From positions 2,520,096 to 2,584,095 of the forward strand of contig NZ_CP010827.1 of NCBI RefSeq assembly GCF_000833575.1: a stretch of 64,000 nucleotides of DNA, written 5' to 3'. Below, piece by piece: positions 35,997 to 45,055 of the stretch. The position numbers and the translations under genes are program-made. Positions within the stretch are counted from its first letter, which is position 1. Every line of letters begins with the position of its first letter. The notes below the pieces were generated by a model that searched no databases, was not told where the DNA came from, and saw only the letters and a list, made by a program, of their open reading frames with translations. Source of the stretch: Corynebacterium singulare (lineage in GTDB: Bacteria > Actinomycetota > Actinomycetes > Mycobacteriales > Mycobacteriaceae).

Positions 35997-38900
35997 ATGA
36001 CGAACGCCAACACCCCTGTACCCGAGTCCACCGATATTGACGCCGCGCTTGTCGACGCCTCCGCGGCCCAAGCCCACTCCTGGCTCGCTTCCACCGCCGA
36101 TGAGCAGGACCCCGCCACCGAGCAGCTCGCGGACCTGCTGCGCAACCCGGATGGCGTGGCCTTCACCATGGACTTCGTCGACCGCGTCATGCGGCCGGAA
36201 GATGACAAGGTGGCCGCCCAGGCTTTGAAGTCCGTGACCACCAGCTATGATGCCTCTTTCTTGGGACTTATCAACGGCTCCCTCGTGGGCCTCGGCGGCT
36301 TCTTTGGCCCCATCCTGCCCAACCTCGTCATGCCGCTGGCACGCCTGCGCATGCGCCAGATGGTGGGCCACCTGGTTCTTGATGCTGAGGGCGAGGCCCT
36401 CAACAAGACCTTGGATAAGGCCGCTGAATCCGGCGAGCAGCTCAACCTCAACCTGCTGGGAGAGGCCGTGCTCGGCGATAAGGAAGCTCGCTCCCGTGCC
36501 GAGCGCACCCTCAAGCTCATCCAGAACCCGCGCGTGACCTACGTGTCCGTCAAGGCCTCCTCCATGGTGGCCCAGCTCAACCCGTGGGACATCGAGGGCT
36601 CGCTGGTCCGTCTTAAGGAGCGCCTGCGCCCGCTGTATGAGGCCGCCACCCGCCGCCCGGACAAGGTCTTCATCAACCTGGACATGGAGGAGTACCACGA
36701 CCTCCACCTCACCGTGCGCCTGTTCACGGAGATCCTCAGCGAGCCGGAGTTCATGAACCTCGAGGCCGGCATCGTGCTCCAGGCCTACCTGCCGGACACC
36801 TTCGACGCCTTGGCACACCTGGCGGAGTTTGCCAAGCAGCGCGTGGCCGAGGGTGGTGCGCATATCAAGATTCGCATCGTCAAGGGCGCCAACCTCTCCA
36901 TGGAGCACGTCCAAGGAGAAATCCACGGCTGGCCCTCCGCGCCGTACTCCACCAAGGATGAGGTGGATGCTAACTACTACCGCCTGCTCGACTACATCCT
37001 GCGCCCAGAGTTCGACGGTGCTGTGCGCATCGGCGTGGCCACCCACAACCTCTACACCGCGGCTTTTGCCTACCAGCTGGGCAAGAAGCGTGGCGTGCTG
37101 TCCATGATGGATTCTGAGATGCTCCAGGGCATGTCCCCGGCCCAGCAGGCCGCAGTGCGCAAGGCCTTCGAGGGCCGCCAGATCCTCTACACGCCGGTGG
37201 TGCATATGGAGGACTTCGACGTCGCTGTGTCCTACCTCGTGCGCCGCTTGGAGGAGAACGCCGCCCCGCAGAACTTCCTCTACGCCCTCTTCGCCCCGGA
37301 AGAGAAGGCGCTGCAGGATCAGGAGGCCGTCTTCCGCAAGGCAGTAGACAACCGTTGGGACACCTTCGCCGGTGCTCGCCGTACCCAGAACCGCCTGGAG
37401 GAAGCCACGCACGCATCCGGGCGCCAGGCTCCACGCACCGGACGTTTTGCCAACGAGCCGGATACCGACCCGGCCCTGGAACCCAACCGCGAGTGGGCCA
37501 TCCAGGCGCTGAACACCGACCCTGGCGCGCATGGCGTGGAGCAGGTGACGGATGCGGGGGACGTCGACAAGCACGTGGCCCGCGCCGCCGAGCTGGGTGC
37601 CGACTGGGGCGCGCGCGACGCCGAGGACCGCGCCCGTGCGCTCGAGGCCGTGGCCGATGAGCTGGCCAACCGCCGCGGCGAGTTCATCTCCGTCGCCGCT
37701 TATGAGGCCAACAAGACCGTCACGCAGACTGACCCGGAAATTTCTGAGGCCATCGATTTCTGCACCTACTACGCCCAGTCCGCGCGCCTGCTCGACGGTT
37801 ACGCCGCCGAGTTCTCCCCGCACCGCGTCACCGTGGTGACCCCGCCGTGGAACTTCCCCGTGGCCATCCCCACCGGCGGTATTGCCGCCGCACTCGCTGC
37901 CGGTTCCGCCGTCATCATCAAGCCCGCGCCGCAGGTCGTGCACTGCGCCAAGGTGGTCGTAGACGCCTTCCGCACCGCCCTGGAATCCCAGGGCCTCGAC
38001 CCGGACCTGGTGCAGCTCGTCTTCACCGACGAGTCCGACGCCGGCCGCGCGCTCATCTCCCACGCGGATGTCGACGCCGTCATCCTCACCGGCGCTTCTG
38101 CCACCGGCCAGCTCTTCCGTTCCTGGGACCCGCAGATGAACATCATGGCGGAGACCTCCGGCAAGAACGCGCTCATCATTACGCCGTCCGCGGACCCGGA
38201 CCTGGCCATTCAGGACCTCTACCTGTCCGCCTTCGGCCACTCCGGCCAGAAGTGTTCGGCGTCCTCGCTAGTCATCTTCGTCGGTGCGGCGGGCGAGTCG
38301 GAGCGTCTGCGCTCGCAGCTTGTCGACGCCGTCGAGACCCTCATCCCCGGCCCCGGCCACGACATCACCACCACGATGAACGGCCTAGCCGAGGCCCCGG
38401 GCGAGAAGCTCCTGCGCGGCTTGACCCAGCTGGAGCCGGGTGAAAAGTGGCTCATCAAGCCGAAGAAGCTCAACGAGGAGGGAACCCTGTGGTCACCGGG
38501 TATCCGCGATAACGTGCGCCCGGGCTCCTGGTTCCACGTCAACGAGTGCTTCGGCCCAGTGCTGGGCATTATGCACGCAGAGACCCTCGATGAGGCCATC
38601 GAGTGGCAGAACTCCACCGGCTACGGCCTCACCGGCGGCATCCACACGCTGGACAATGATGAGATTGATTACTGGCTCGAGCGCGTCGAGGTGGGCAACG
38701 CCTACGTCAACCGCGGCATCACCGGCGCGATTGTGCAGCGCCAGTCCTTCGGCGGCTGGAAGCAGTCCGTCATGGGCCCGGGTGCCAAGGCCGGTGGCCC
38801 GAACTACGTGGCACAGTTCGGTACCTGGGCCGATGGCCCGCTGCGCCCCTTCGACGTCGACATTTCCCAGCCGGTGGCCGCCCAGCTGCGTGCCTTCGAT

Positions 38901-39440
38901 GTCCTGTCGCTGTCCGATGAGGACACCGCCTGGCTGTGGCGCGCTGCGGAGCTCGACGAACTGGCCTGGCAGCAGGAATTCGGCCGCTCCCACGACCGCG
39001 CCGGCCTGGTCTGCGAGGCCAACGTCTTCCGCTACCGTCCGGTGCTCACCCCGCTGCAGGTGCGCATTGGGGCGGATGCCTCGCTCCGTGATGTCGCCCG
39101 CCTCGCCCTTGCTGCCACCCGCACGAACTCCCCGGTTCGCATCAGCGCTGCCCCGGAGAAGGCTGCGGAGCTGCGTGAACTGGGCTTCAACGTGGATGGT
39201 GTGGCGCTGGAGGCTTTCACCCGCGAGGTTGCGGCGCTGGAGTCCGGCCGCGTGCGTACGGTCGGATCGGTGGAGCCGGGCGTCTACGAGGCCGCAGTGA
39301 AGTCCAACTCCGTGGTGCTGGACCAGCCTGTGCTTGCCGACGGCCGCCGCGAGCTCCTTCCCTTCCTCCTCGAGCAGGCAGTCTCCGTGACTATGCACCG
39401 CTTCGGCATCATCCGTGAGGTTGGCAGCATCCGCGCATAG
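35997..39440 (+). CDS. putA: bifunctional proline dehydrogenase / pyrroline-5-carboxylate dehydrogenase PutA
   Basis: Oxidises proline to glutamate in two steps, using FAD then NAD, for use as carbon and nitrogen source. The 1147-residue product has an N-terminal arm and a proline dehydrogenase barrel (about 150-480, with VSVKASSMVAQLNPWD, IKIRIVKGANL and GVATHNLYTAAFA). The ALDH domain (about 540-1000) has VTPPWNFPVAIPTGGIAAAL and the catalytic Cys in GHSGQKCSASS, and ends in the FGGWKQSVMGPGAKAGGPNY segment. A further C-terminal region follows. No ribbon-helix-helix repressor domain is present. ATG 35997 has AAGGA 6 bases upstream; the upstream frame extension is not protein-like. Confidence 0.95.
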   Translation: MTNANTPVPESTDIDAALVDASAAQAHSWLASTADEQDPATEQLADLLRNPDGVAFTMDFVDRVMRPEDDKVAAQALKSVTTSYDASFLGLINGSLVGLGGFFGPILPNLVMPLARLRMRQMVGHLVLDAEGEALNKTLDKAAESGEQLNLNLLGEAVLGDKEARSRAERTLKLIQNPRVTYVSVKASSMVAQLNPWDIEGSLVRLKERLRPLYEAATRRPDKVFINLDMEEYHDLHLTVRLFTEILSEPEFMNLEAGIVLQAYLPDTFDALAHLAEFAKQRVAEGGAHIKIRIVKGANLSMEHVQGEIHGWPSAPYSTKDEVDANYYRLLDYILRPEFDGAVRIGVATHNLYTAAFAYQLGKKRGVLSMMDSEMLQGMSPAQQAAVRKAFEGRQILYTPVVHMEDFDVAVSYLVRRLEENAAPQNFLYALFAPEEKALQDQEAVFRKAVDNRWDTFAGARRTQNRLEEATHASGRQAPRTGRFANEPDTDPALEPNREWAIQALNTDPGAHGVEQVTDAGDVDKHVARAAELGADWGARDAEDRARALEAVADELANRRGEFISVAAYEANKTVTQTDPEISEAIDFCTYYAQSARLLDGYAAEFSPHRVTVVTPPWNFPVAIPTGGIAAALAAGSAVIIKPAPQVVHCAKVVVDAFRTALESQGLDPDLVQLVFTDESDAGRALISHADVDAVILTGASATGQLFRSWDPQMNIMAETSGKNALIITPSADPDLAIQDLYLSAFGHSGQKCSASSLVIFVGAAGESERLRSQLVDAVETLIPGPGHDITTTMNGLAEAPGEKLLRGLTQLEPGEKWLIKPKKLNEEGTLWSPGIRDNVRPGSWFHVNECFGPVLGIMHAETLDEAIEWQNSTGYGLTGGIHTLDNDEIDYWLERVEVGNAYVNRGITGAIVQRQSFGGWKQSVMGPGAKAGGPNYVAQFGTWADGPLRPFDVDISQPVAAQLRAFDVLSLSDEDTAWLWRAAELDELAWQQEFGRSHDRAGLVCEANVFRYRPVLTPLQVRIGADASLRDVARLALAATRTNSPVRISAAPEKAAELRELGFNVDGVALEAFTREVAALESGRVRTVGSVEPGVYEAAVKSNSVVLDQPVLADGRRELLPFLLEQAVSVTMHRFGIIREVGSIRA

Positions 39441-39456
39441 TCGTTTCTTCTGCTTA

Positions 39457-39486
39457 TGTGCACAGATATCTTGTGTGCAAAGATAT
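39457..39486. repeat. 13-bp direct repeat upstream of the AI-2E-family gene
   Basis: TGTGCACAGATAT (39457-39469) and TGTGCAAAGATAT (39474-39486) differ at one base with a 17-bp period. It lies in the 51-bp gap after putA, immediately before the next ATG, and could be an operator. Confidence 0.6.
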
Positions 39487-39491
39487 AGCGC

Positions 39492-40787
39492 ATGAGTAAA
39501 AACAACGGCGACGGTGCCCTGCCGGGCACTGACTCCCTGGCCGACGAGGCCACCACCGCGCCGCAGCCCCGCACCTCGGGCGCTGCGGCGACACCAGTTA
39601 GCGAAGATGCCACCATCCACCCCTCGGAAACCGACGACAAGTCCCGCGTCCTCGGCCGCGATGCCGTGTCGTTGGCCAAGGTCTGCTTGATCTTCATCAT
39701 CGTGGTCGCCGGCGTGGGCCTTGCCGGCTACCTGCTGAAGTTCATCTGGGTGGGCCTGCTGCCGGTCATTCTGGCCATCCTGGTGTGCACCGTCCTGTAC
39801 CCGGTCACGGCGTGGCTGCGGAGCAAGAAATTCCCCCGCGCGCTGGCTGCCATCACCACGCTGCTCGGCTTCTTGGCCATCATCGGCGGCGTCTTCGCCG
39901 CGATGGCGCCGGTTGTGTCCTCCCAGGGAGGCGCGCTGGTGAGCCAGGCCGAGAACGGCTTGAATAAGCTCGTTGAAATGGCCAATGACCTGCCCTTCGA
40001 TATCGATGCGGAGAAGGTGCAGGAAGTACTTGATGACGCCATGACCTTCATCAAGGGCCAAGCTTCCAACATCGCCACCGGGGTGATTTCCGGTGTGTCG
40101 ATGGCTAGCTCGATCGCCATGGCCCTAGCTATCATGCTCTTCGTCGCCTTCTTCATCCTCAAAGACGGCGATAAATTCCTGCCCTGGCTGCGCACCTACA
40201 CCGGCTACTCCGCCGGCTGGCACGCCACGGAGCTGCTCACCCGCGTGTGGAATACGCTCTCCGGCTTCATCCAGGCCCAGGCTGCCGTGGCGGCTGTCGA
40301 CGGTATCCTCATCGGCCTCGGCCTCTGGGCCCTCCAGGTCCCCCTGGCCCTGGTCATTGCCGTGGTCACCTTCTTCGCCAGCTTCATCCCGGTCATCGGC
40401 GCCGTCACCGCCGGCGCTCTCGCGGTCATCATCGCGCTGGTGTCCGACGGCCTCACCAAGGCCCTGCTGGCCTTGGCGCTCATCGTCATCGTGCAGCAGG
40501 TGGAGGGCAACGTCCTCCAGCCGATGCTCCAGTCCAAGGCCATGGGTCTCCATGCCGCGATGGTGCTGCTGTCCGTGACCGTGGGTTCCGCCCTCGCCGG
40601 CATTATCGGCGCCTTCCTCGCCGTGCCGGTAGCCGCCACCATCGCCGTAGTCTTCCGCTACCACCAGGAGATGGCCAGCCTGCGCGCCGGCGAGCTCGAG
40701 GCAGAACACATCAAGATCTCCACCACCGAGGGCCACGACACCGTCATGGAACTCTACGAGCACCTTGAGGCCAGCGGCGCCCGCTAG
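39492..40787 (+). CDS. AI-2E family transporter
   Basis: A 431-residue polytopic membrane protein. A Ser/Thr/Pro-rich cytoplasmic N-terminus (1-55) precedes about eight helices. Family marks are the ILAILVCTVLYPVTAWLRSK start, VAFFILKDGDKFLPWLR, and SFIPVIGAVTAGALAVI with the conserved PxIG. The family includes AI-2 exporters and sodium/proton antiporters; the substrate here is unknown. ATG 39492 follows putA by 51 bp. Co-transcription with putA is possible. The gene ends at a long inverted repeat shared with the convergent nucleosidase gene. Confidence 0.85.
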   Translation: MSKNNGDGALPGTDSLADEATTAPQPRTSGAAATPVSEDATIHPSETDDKSRVLGRDAVSLAKVCLIFIIVVAGVGLAGYLLKFIWVGLLPVILAILVCTVLYPVTAWLRSKKFPRALAAITTLLGFLAIIGGVFAAMAPVVSSQGGALVSQAENGLNKLVEMANDLPFDIDAEKVQEVLDDAMTFIKGQASNIATGVISGVSMASSIAMALAIMLFVAFFILKDGDKFLPWLRTYTGYSAGWHATELLTRVWNTLSGFIQAQAAVAAVDGILIGLGLWALQVPLALVIAVVTFFASFIPVIGAVTAGALAVIIALVSDGLTKALLALALIVIVQQVEGNVLQPMLQSKAMGLHAAMVLLSVTVGSALAGIIGAFLAVPVAATIAVVFRYHQEMASLRAGELEAEHIKISTTEGHDTVMELYEHLEASGAR

Positions 40788-40830
40788 CCACAGAACCGGC
40801 GCATGGCTCGAGCTTTCTCGGCCGTGCAAC

Positions 40831-40896
40831 TGCCCTAGTTGCCAAACTTCTCCCCCACCACCCGCGACGGGAGCAATGGTTTTGGCAACTAGGGCA
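40831..40896. repeat. 66-bp palindromic element between convergent genes, 16-bp perfect arms
   Basis: TGCCCTAGTTGCCAAA (40831-40846) and TTTGGCAACTAGGGCA (40881-40896) enclose 34 bases. It can act as a terminator for either gene (CTTT follows on the plus strand). Arm ends and the GAGCAATG loop motif match the element at 25852-25912. Confidence 0.85.
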
Positions 40897-40913
40897 CTTT
40901 CCATATGTAGGGC

Positions 40914-41480
40914 CTAGTCTGCGGACACCGTATCGAAGGCTTCCGCCAGTTCCTCTGCCGCACGGTCCAGCACCGAGGCCCACGTGCCATAGGACTCCTC
41001 ATTGGCGGTGTCCGACACCTGCTTGAGCAACGTGCACGGCACCCCAAACTTTCTGCACACCGCCGCGATGGCGTAGCCTTCCATGTCACACAGCTGCGAC
41101 TCTTCCGCCAGCCGCGTGCGGGTCTGAGTGTCCGAGATAAAAGAATCACCCGTGGCCAGCGTGGCCGTCGGCAACTTGCCGGAGGTCTCCAGCTCGATGA
41201 CCTCCGGCAGGAGGTACCGCGAGACATCACTGAGCACGTCCAGGTGGAAGTCGTGCTTTCTCACGTGGGAGATCTCGAAGACGCCAGAGTGATCGTCGAC
41301 AAGCGCGCCCGCAGTACCAATGTTGATGACGCGCTCCGGCAGCACCTGCGCGGACGCCAGCGCGTTGGTGAGCTCAATCGCGGCCGGAACCGTGCCGATA
41401 CCCGTGATGAGCAGCGGCGCTCCCTCCGGCACGTGCGAGGCTTCGGCGTCAACGGCGGCAACAAACAAGACATTCTCCAT
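40914..41480 (-). CDS. 5'-methylthioadenosine/S-adenosylhomocysteine-type nucleosidase
   Basis: A 188-residue purine-nucleoside phosphorylase-fold protein, shorter than the usual 230. It hydrolyses the glycosidic bond of MTA/SAH or a related nucleoside (family). Seen: ITGIGTVPAAIELTNAL, the GTAGAL phosphate-region segment, the CDMEGYAIAAVCRKFGVP substrate segment (Met-Glu) and QVSDTANEESYGTW. ATG 41480 gives the family N-terminus (MENVLFVAAVDAEA); the open frame upstream is unrelated. Substrate specificity is uncertain because of the reduced length. Confidence 0.8.
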   Translation of the reverse strand: MENVLFVAAVDAEASHVPEGAPLLITGIGTVPAAIELTNALASAQVLPERVINIGTAGALVDDHSGVFEISHVRKHDFHLDVLSDVSRYLLPEVIELETSGKLPTATLATGDSFISDTQTRTRLAEESQLCDMEGYAIAAVCRKFGVPCTLLKQVSDTANEESYGTWASVLDRAAEELAEAFDTVSAD

Positions 41481-41591
41481 GCCTGCGAGACTACCCGGTG
41501 ACCCGAGGAATGTTCTCCGCGGCTCTGGTCTGGGGTCCACGGCCACTTGTAGGGTCTGGAACCACACCGAGACCTCAGAAAGGAGAACACC

Positions 41592-42092
41592 ATGTTCACC
41601 CCACGAGTATTCGCCGCAGCCGCACTGCTCTGCCTCCCCCTTATGGCATGCAGCAGCCCTGCAGAAGCCCAGGCCAGCCCCGTAGTCTGCGAGGCAGGAA
41701 ACGCCCAGGCGACTTTCAACGACAACATCGCCCAAATTCCGCAGTGGAATGCCCACAACTGGGCACTGGTTGATTCCTCCCACTTCGATCCCTGCGCGAG
41801 CTTAAGCTGGCAGACCATTTCCATCGAGGGCGCAACGGCTTCCTCGCCGCACCACATCATGCTCTTCCACTACGGCCAGTACCTCGGCACCGCCACCGCT
41901 GAGCCTTATGGCTTCTTCCCCAGTGTGGAGCGGGTCAATGGCAACGAGATTTCCGTGACCTACCACTGGCCACAAGAAGGCGACGCCAATGCCGCGCCGA
42001 CGGGCCAGACGCATGCTAGCTTCCGCTGGGACGACGCCCAGCAGAAGGTCATCATGAACGGCGATGTTCCCCCGAAGGCCCAGATAAAATAG
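41592..42092 (+). CDS. LppP/LprE-type lipoprotein
   Basis: A 166-residue lipoprotein. The signal and lipobox LPLMACSS place the lipidated Cys near residue 20. The domain contains NAHNWALVDSSHFDPCASLSW, ATASSPHHIMLFHYGQYLGTAT and SFRWDDAQQKVIMNGDVP; the two outer Cys may form a disulfide. This matches the LppP/LprE mycobacterial lipoprotein family, whose function is unknown. AGAAAGGAG lies just before the ATG. It is followed by a close paralogue 50 bp downstream. Confidence 0.85.
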   Translation: MFTPRVFAAAALLCLPLMACSSPAEAQASPVVCEAGNAQATFNDNIAQIPQWNAHNWALVDSSHFDPCASLSWQTISIEGATASSPHHIMLFHYGQYLGTATAEPYGFFPSVERVNGNEISVTYHWPQEGDANAAPTGQTHASFRWDDAQQKVIMNGDVPPKAQIK

Positions 42093-42142
42093 AGCCAGTC
42101 GTGCGCCCCACATGAGGCGCACAATGCGAGGAAGGAACATCA

Positions 42143-42778
42143 ATGTTGAGGCGTAGCTGTGTACTTATGGGCGCTGCCCTTCTCTGCCTCCCGCTCGCCT
42201 CCTGCTCCGGCGACGCGGCGCAGGATAATTCGCCAGCGTTCGACACCGTCCGAAACAGCGCGACGGACAACGCTCCGGATGACACGGAGAGCACTGATGA
42301 CCCTGTGTCGGAACCACCGGCCGCGGGCGCCTCGCCGACGCTTCCTGCTGAATCCCCGGCAGAAGAAGCGGACGCGGAATCCTGCGAGTCTATCGACGCC
42401 CACGCGGCCTATGAATCAGGAATCGGCACGATTCCTCCGTGGAAGGACAACAACTGGACGCTGGTGGATTTTTCACAGTTCGATCCTTGTGCGGAGCTGA
42501 GCTGGCAGATCATCACTATCGAGCGCGGAACGGCCTCTTCGCCGTACCACATCATGCTCTTCCACAAGGGCGACTATCTGGGAACCGCCACCGCCGAGCC
42601 CTACGGTTTCTTCCCCACCGTCGAGCAGGTCAGCGGCACTGAGATTGCCGTGACCTACCACTGGCCGCGCGAGGGCGAAGCCAATGCGGAACACACCGGA
42701 ACTACGGAGGCCGGCTTCCGCTGGGACGACGCCCAGCAGAAGGTCATCATGAGCGGCGACGTCCCGCCGGGAAGCTAA
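42143..42778 (+). CDS. LppP/LprE-type lipoprotein, tandem paralogue
   Basis: A 211-residue lipoprotein with lipobox LPLASCSG. A Pro/Glu/Asp-rich linker (about residues 25-75), absent from its neighbour, is followed by a domain closely matching the preceding gene product, with DNNWTLVDFSQFDPCAELSW, GTASSPYHIMLFHKGDYLGT and GFRWDDAQQKVIMSGDVPPG. The pair arose by tandem duplication (inference from similarity and order). AGGAAGGAAC precedes the ATG. A GC-rich hairpin just after the stop separates it from convergent cysN. Confidence 0.85.
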   Translation: MLRRSCVLMGAALLCLPLASCSGDAAQDNSPAFDTVRNSATDNAPDDTESTDDPVSEPPAAGASPTLPAESPAEEADAESCESIDAHAAYESGIGTIPPWKDNNWTLVDFSQFDPCAELSWQIITIERGTASSPYHIMLFHKGDYLGTATAEPYGFFPTVEQVSGTEIAVTYHWPREGEANAEHTGTTEAGFRWDDAQQKVIMSGDVPPGS

Positions 42779-42780
42779 GC

Positions 42781-42799
42781 GCGGCGGTTCGGCCGCCGC
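42781..42799. terminator. hairpin between the convergent lipoprotein gene and cysN
   Basis: GCGGCGG-TTCGG-CCGCCGC forms a perfect 7-bp stem directly after the lipoprotein stop and 11 bp before the cysN stop. It can serve both directions, though T-runs are poor. Confidence 0.65.
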
Positions 42800-42809
42800 A
42801 ACGCAACCT

Positions 42810-44087
42810 TTAACGCAGGCGCTGGCCCACGAAGCCGGCGGCAAGGGTGTTGCCACTGGAGGCATCGATGAGCAAGAAGTTGCCCACCGCGCCGCGGGCG
42901 GCATAGTCCTCGACGGGCAGCTCCGCCTGGGTCTGAACGGTGATGTAGGCGATGTCGTTGAGCGTGGCCTTCTCCGGAGCTTCGTCATCGGCCACGCCGT
43001 CGAGGTCGAGGATGCGGTCCACCGACGCGATACGGGCCTTGACCAGGTCAGAGCCGTAGCGCAGCTTGAGCATCTGGCCCGGGGTGAGGTCCTTTTCCGT
43101 GAGCACTACCGCGGTGGCAGCAAACTCACGCACGGCCTCGGGGCGCTCAGATCCGGCGAGGAGGTCGCCGCGGGCCAAATCGATGTCGTCGGCCAGCAAC
43201 AGCACCACCGAGTCCCCCGCCGTGGCGGATTCGCCCTCCGCAAGCGGGCCGTCGGCGGTATCAATGCCGGTGACGGTCGTGGTGCGCCCGCCCGGGGCGC
43301 TCACGGTGTCTCCCACCGAAACCGAACCTGCCTTCACACGGCCGGCATAGCCGCGGTAGTCAGAAGCATGCTCGCGGATGACATATTGAATGGGGAAACG
43401 GAAGTCCAGGTCATCGGCGCGGCCCGTGGCCACGGGCACGGTCTCCAGGACCTCGAGAACCGTCGGGCCCTCATACCAGTCCATGTTCGTGGAGCGCTCG
43501 ACTACGTTATCGCCCTTGAGCGCCGAAATCGGGATGGCCACCGAATCAGTGATGCCCAGGCGGGCGGCAATCTCGTTGAACTCGGTCTCAATGGCGCGGA
43601 AGGTCGCCTCGTCATAGTCCACCAGGTCAATCTTGTTCACGCCCAGCACCACGTGACGCACGCCGAGAAGCGCTGCGACATTGAGGTGGCGGCGGGTTTG
43701 CTCGACGACGCCATGGCGGGCGTCGATAAGCAGCACCACCACCTGGGACGTGGACATGCCGGTGACCGTGTTGCGCGTGTACTGCACGTGGCCCGGGGTA
43801 TCAGCGAGGATGAAGGTGCGCTTGTCCGTGGCGAAGTAGCGGTAGGCCACATCAATGGTGATGCCCTGCTCGCGCTCGGCGCGGAGGCCGTCGACCAGCA
43901 GCGAGAGGTCCATGCCGTCGAAGCCGCGATCGGCGGAGGAACGCTCCATGGACTCCACCTGGTCCGCCAGGACGGACTTGGTGTCATAAAGCAGGCGGCC
44001 GACGAAGGTGGACTTGCCGTCATCGACGGAGCCGGCGGTGCACAGGCGCAGGGTATCGCGCTGCTTAAGCGCGGAAACGTTGCTCAT
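42810..44087 (-). CDS. cysN: sulfate adenylyltransferase subunit 1 (GTPase) CysN
   Basis: GTPase subunit that drives formation of adenylylsulfate (APS) from sulfate and ATP. The 425 residues contain G1 GSVDDGKSTFVGRLLYD, G3 DTPGHVQYTRN and G4 GVNKIDLVDYDE, followed by two beta-barrel domains. No fused APS-kinase domain is present. ATG 44087 overlaps the cysD stop by one base (TGATG). The cysY/cysZ genes that follow cysN in C. glutamicum are absent here; lipoprotein genes on the other strand follow instead. Confidence 0.96.
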   Translation of the reverse strand: MSNVSALKQRDTLRLCTAGSVDDGKSTFVGRLLYDTKSVLADQVESMERSSADRGFDGMDLSLLVDGLRAEREQGITIDVAYRYFATDKRTFILADTPGHVQYTRNTVTGMSTSQVVVLLIDARHGVVEQTRRHLNVAALLGVRHVVLGVNKIDLVDYDEATFRAIETEFNEIAARLGITDSVAIPISALKGDNVVERSTNMDWYEGPTVLEVLETVPVATGRADDLDFRFPIQYVIREHASDYRGYAGRVKAGSVSVGDTVSAPGGRTTTVTGIDTADGPLAEGESATAGDSVVLLLADDIDLARGDLLAGSERPEAVREFAATAVVLTEKDLTPGQMLKLRYGSDLVKARIASVDRILDLDGVADDEAPEKATLNDIAYITVQTQAELPVEDYAARGAVGNFLLIDASSGNTLAAGFVGQRLR

Positions 44088-45019
44088 CAGAAGTAGCCTT
44101 CCTTCTTGCGGTCCTCCATGGCGGACTCGGACAGTTTGTCATCGGCGCGGGTGGCACCGCGCTCGGAGAGAGTAGACACAGAGATTTCGGCGAGGATTTC
44201 ATCCGTCGTGGAGGCGGTGGATTCCACCGCACCGGTGCAGGACATGTCACCCACGGTGCGGTAGCGCACGGTGCGGGTTTCCAGCTGCTCGTCCTCGCGC
44301 GGCCCGCCCCACTCGCCGGGGGTCAGCCACATGCCGTTGCGCTTGAACACCTCACGCTGGTGGGAGTAGTAGATGGACGGCAGCTCGAGGTTGCGGGCGC
44401 CGATGTACTCCCAAATGTCGGACTCGGTCCAGTTGGAGATGGGGAAGACGCGAACGTTCTCGCCGGCCATCTTGCCGCCGTTGTAGAGGTCCCACAGCTC
44501 GGGGCGCTGGCGGCGCGGGTCCCAGCCGCCAAAGGAATCGCGGATGGAGAAGATGCGCTCCTTGGCGCGGGCACGCTCCTCATCGCGGCGCGCGCCGCCC
44601 AGAACGGCGTCATAGCCGCGGTTGGCAATTGTCTCCACCAGCGGCACGGACTGCAGCGGGTTACGCGTGCCGTCAGGGCGCTCCTGCAGGTCGCCGCGGT
44701 CGATCCAGTCTTGGACCAGCGCCACGTGCAGGCGCGCGCCGGACTCCTCAACGAGACGGTCGCGGAACTCGATGACCTCCGGGAAGTTATGGCCCGTGTC
44801 GACGTGGAGGAGCTCGAACGGCACGGTCGCCGGCGCAAAGGCGCGGCGGGCGAGCTCGAAGACGACGACGGAATCCTTGCCGCCGGAGAAGAGCAGGCCT
44901 ACCTTGTCGAATTGCCCGGCCACCTCGCGCAGGATGTGGATCGACTCGTCTTCTAAGTCTTTCAGGTGCGGTGAGAGCGTACCGCCGCCGGCGCGCTCCC
45001 CGTTCGTTGCAACAGTCAT
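44087..45019 (-). CDS. cysD: sulfate adenylyltransferase subunit 2 CysD
   Basis: Catalytic subunit forming APS with CysN. The 310-residue product carries the pyrophosphatase-type loop LLFSGGKDSVVVFELA and the family segments LHVDTGHNFPEVIEFRD and GGARRDEERARAKERIFS. ATG 45019 follows AGAAGGA. It lies 36 bp after cysH in the same operon and overlaps cysN. Confidence 0.96.
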   Translation of the reverse strand: MTVATNGERAGGGTLSPHLKDLEDESIHILREVAGQFDKVGLLFSGGKDSVVVFELARRAFAPATVPFELLHVDTGHNFPEVIEFRDRLVEESGARLHVALVQDWIDRGDLQERPDGTRNPLQSVPLVETIANRGYDAVLGGARRDEERARAKERIFSIRDSFGGWDPRRQRPELWDLYNGGKMAGENVRVFPISNWTESDIWEYIGARNLELPSIYYSHQREVFKRNGMWLTPGEWGGPREDEQLETRTVRYRTVGDMSCTGAVESTASTTDEILAEISVSTLSERGATRADDKLSESAMEDRKKEGYF

Positions 45020-45055
45020 GTGGTCCTTCTACTCCTTGTCCCAGGTTCCAGCGAT

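Noticed and set aside
35994..38240. 748-codon open frame opposite putA
   Set aside because: Antisense shadow caused by the strong third-position GC bias of putA; no start signal and no protein-like composition.
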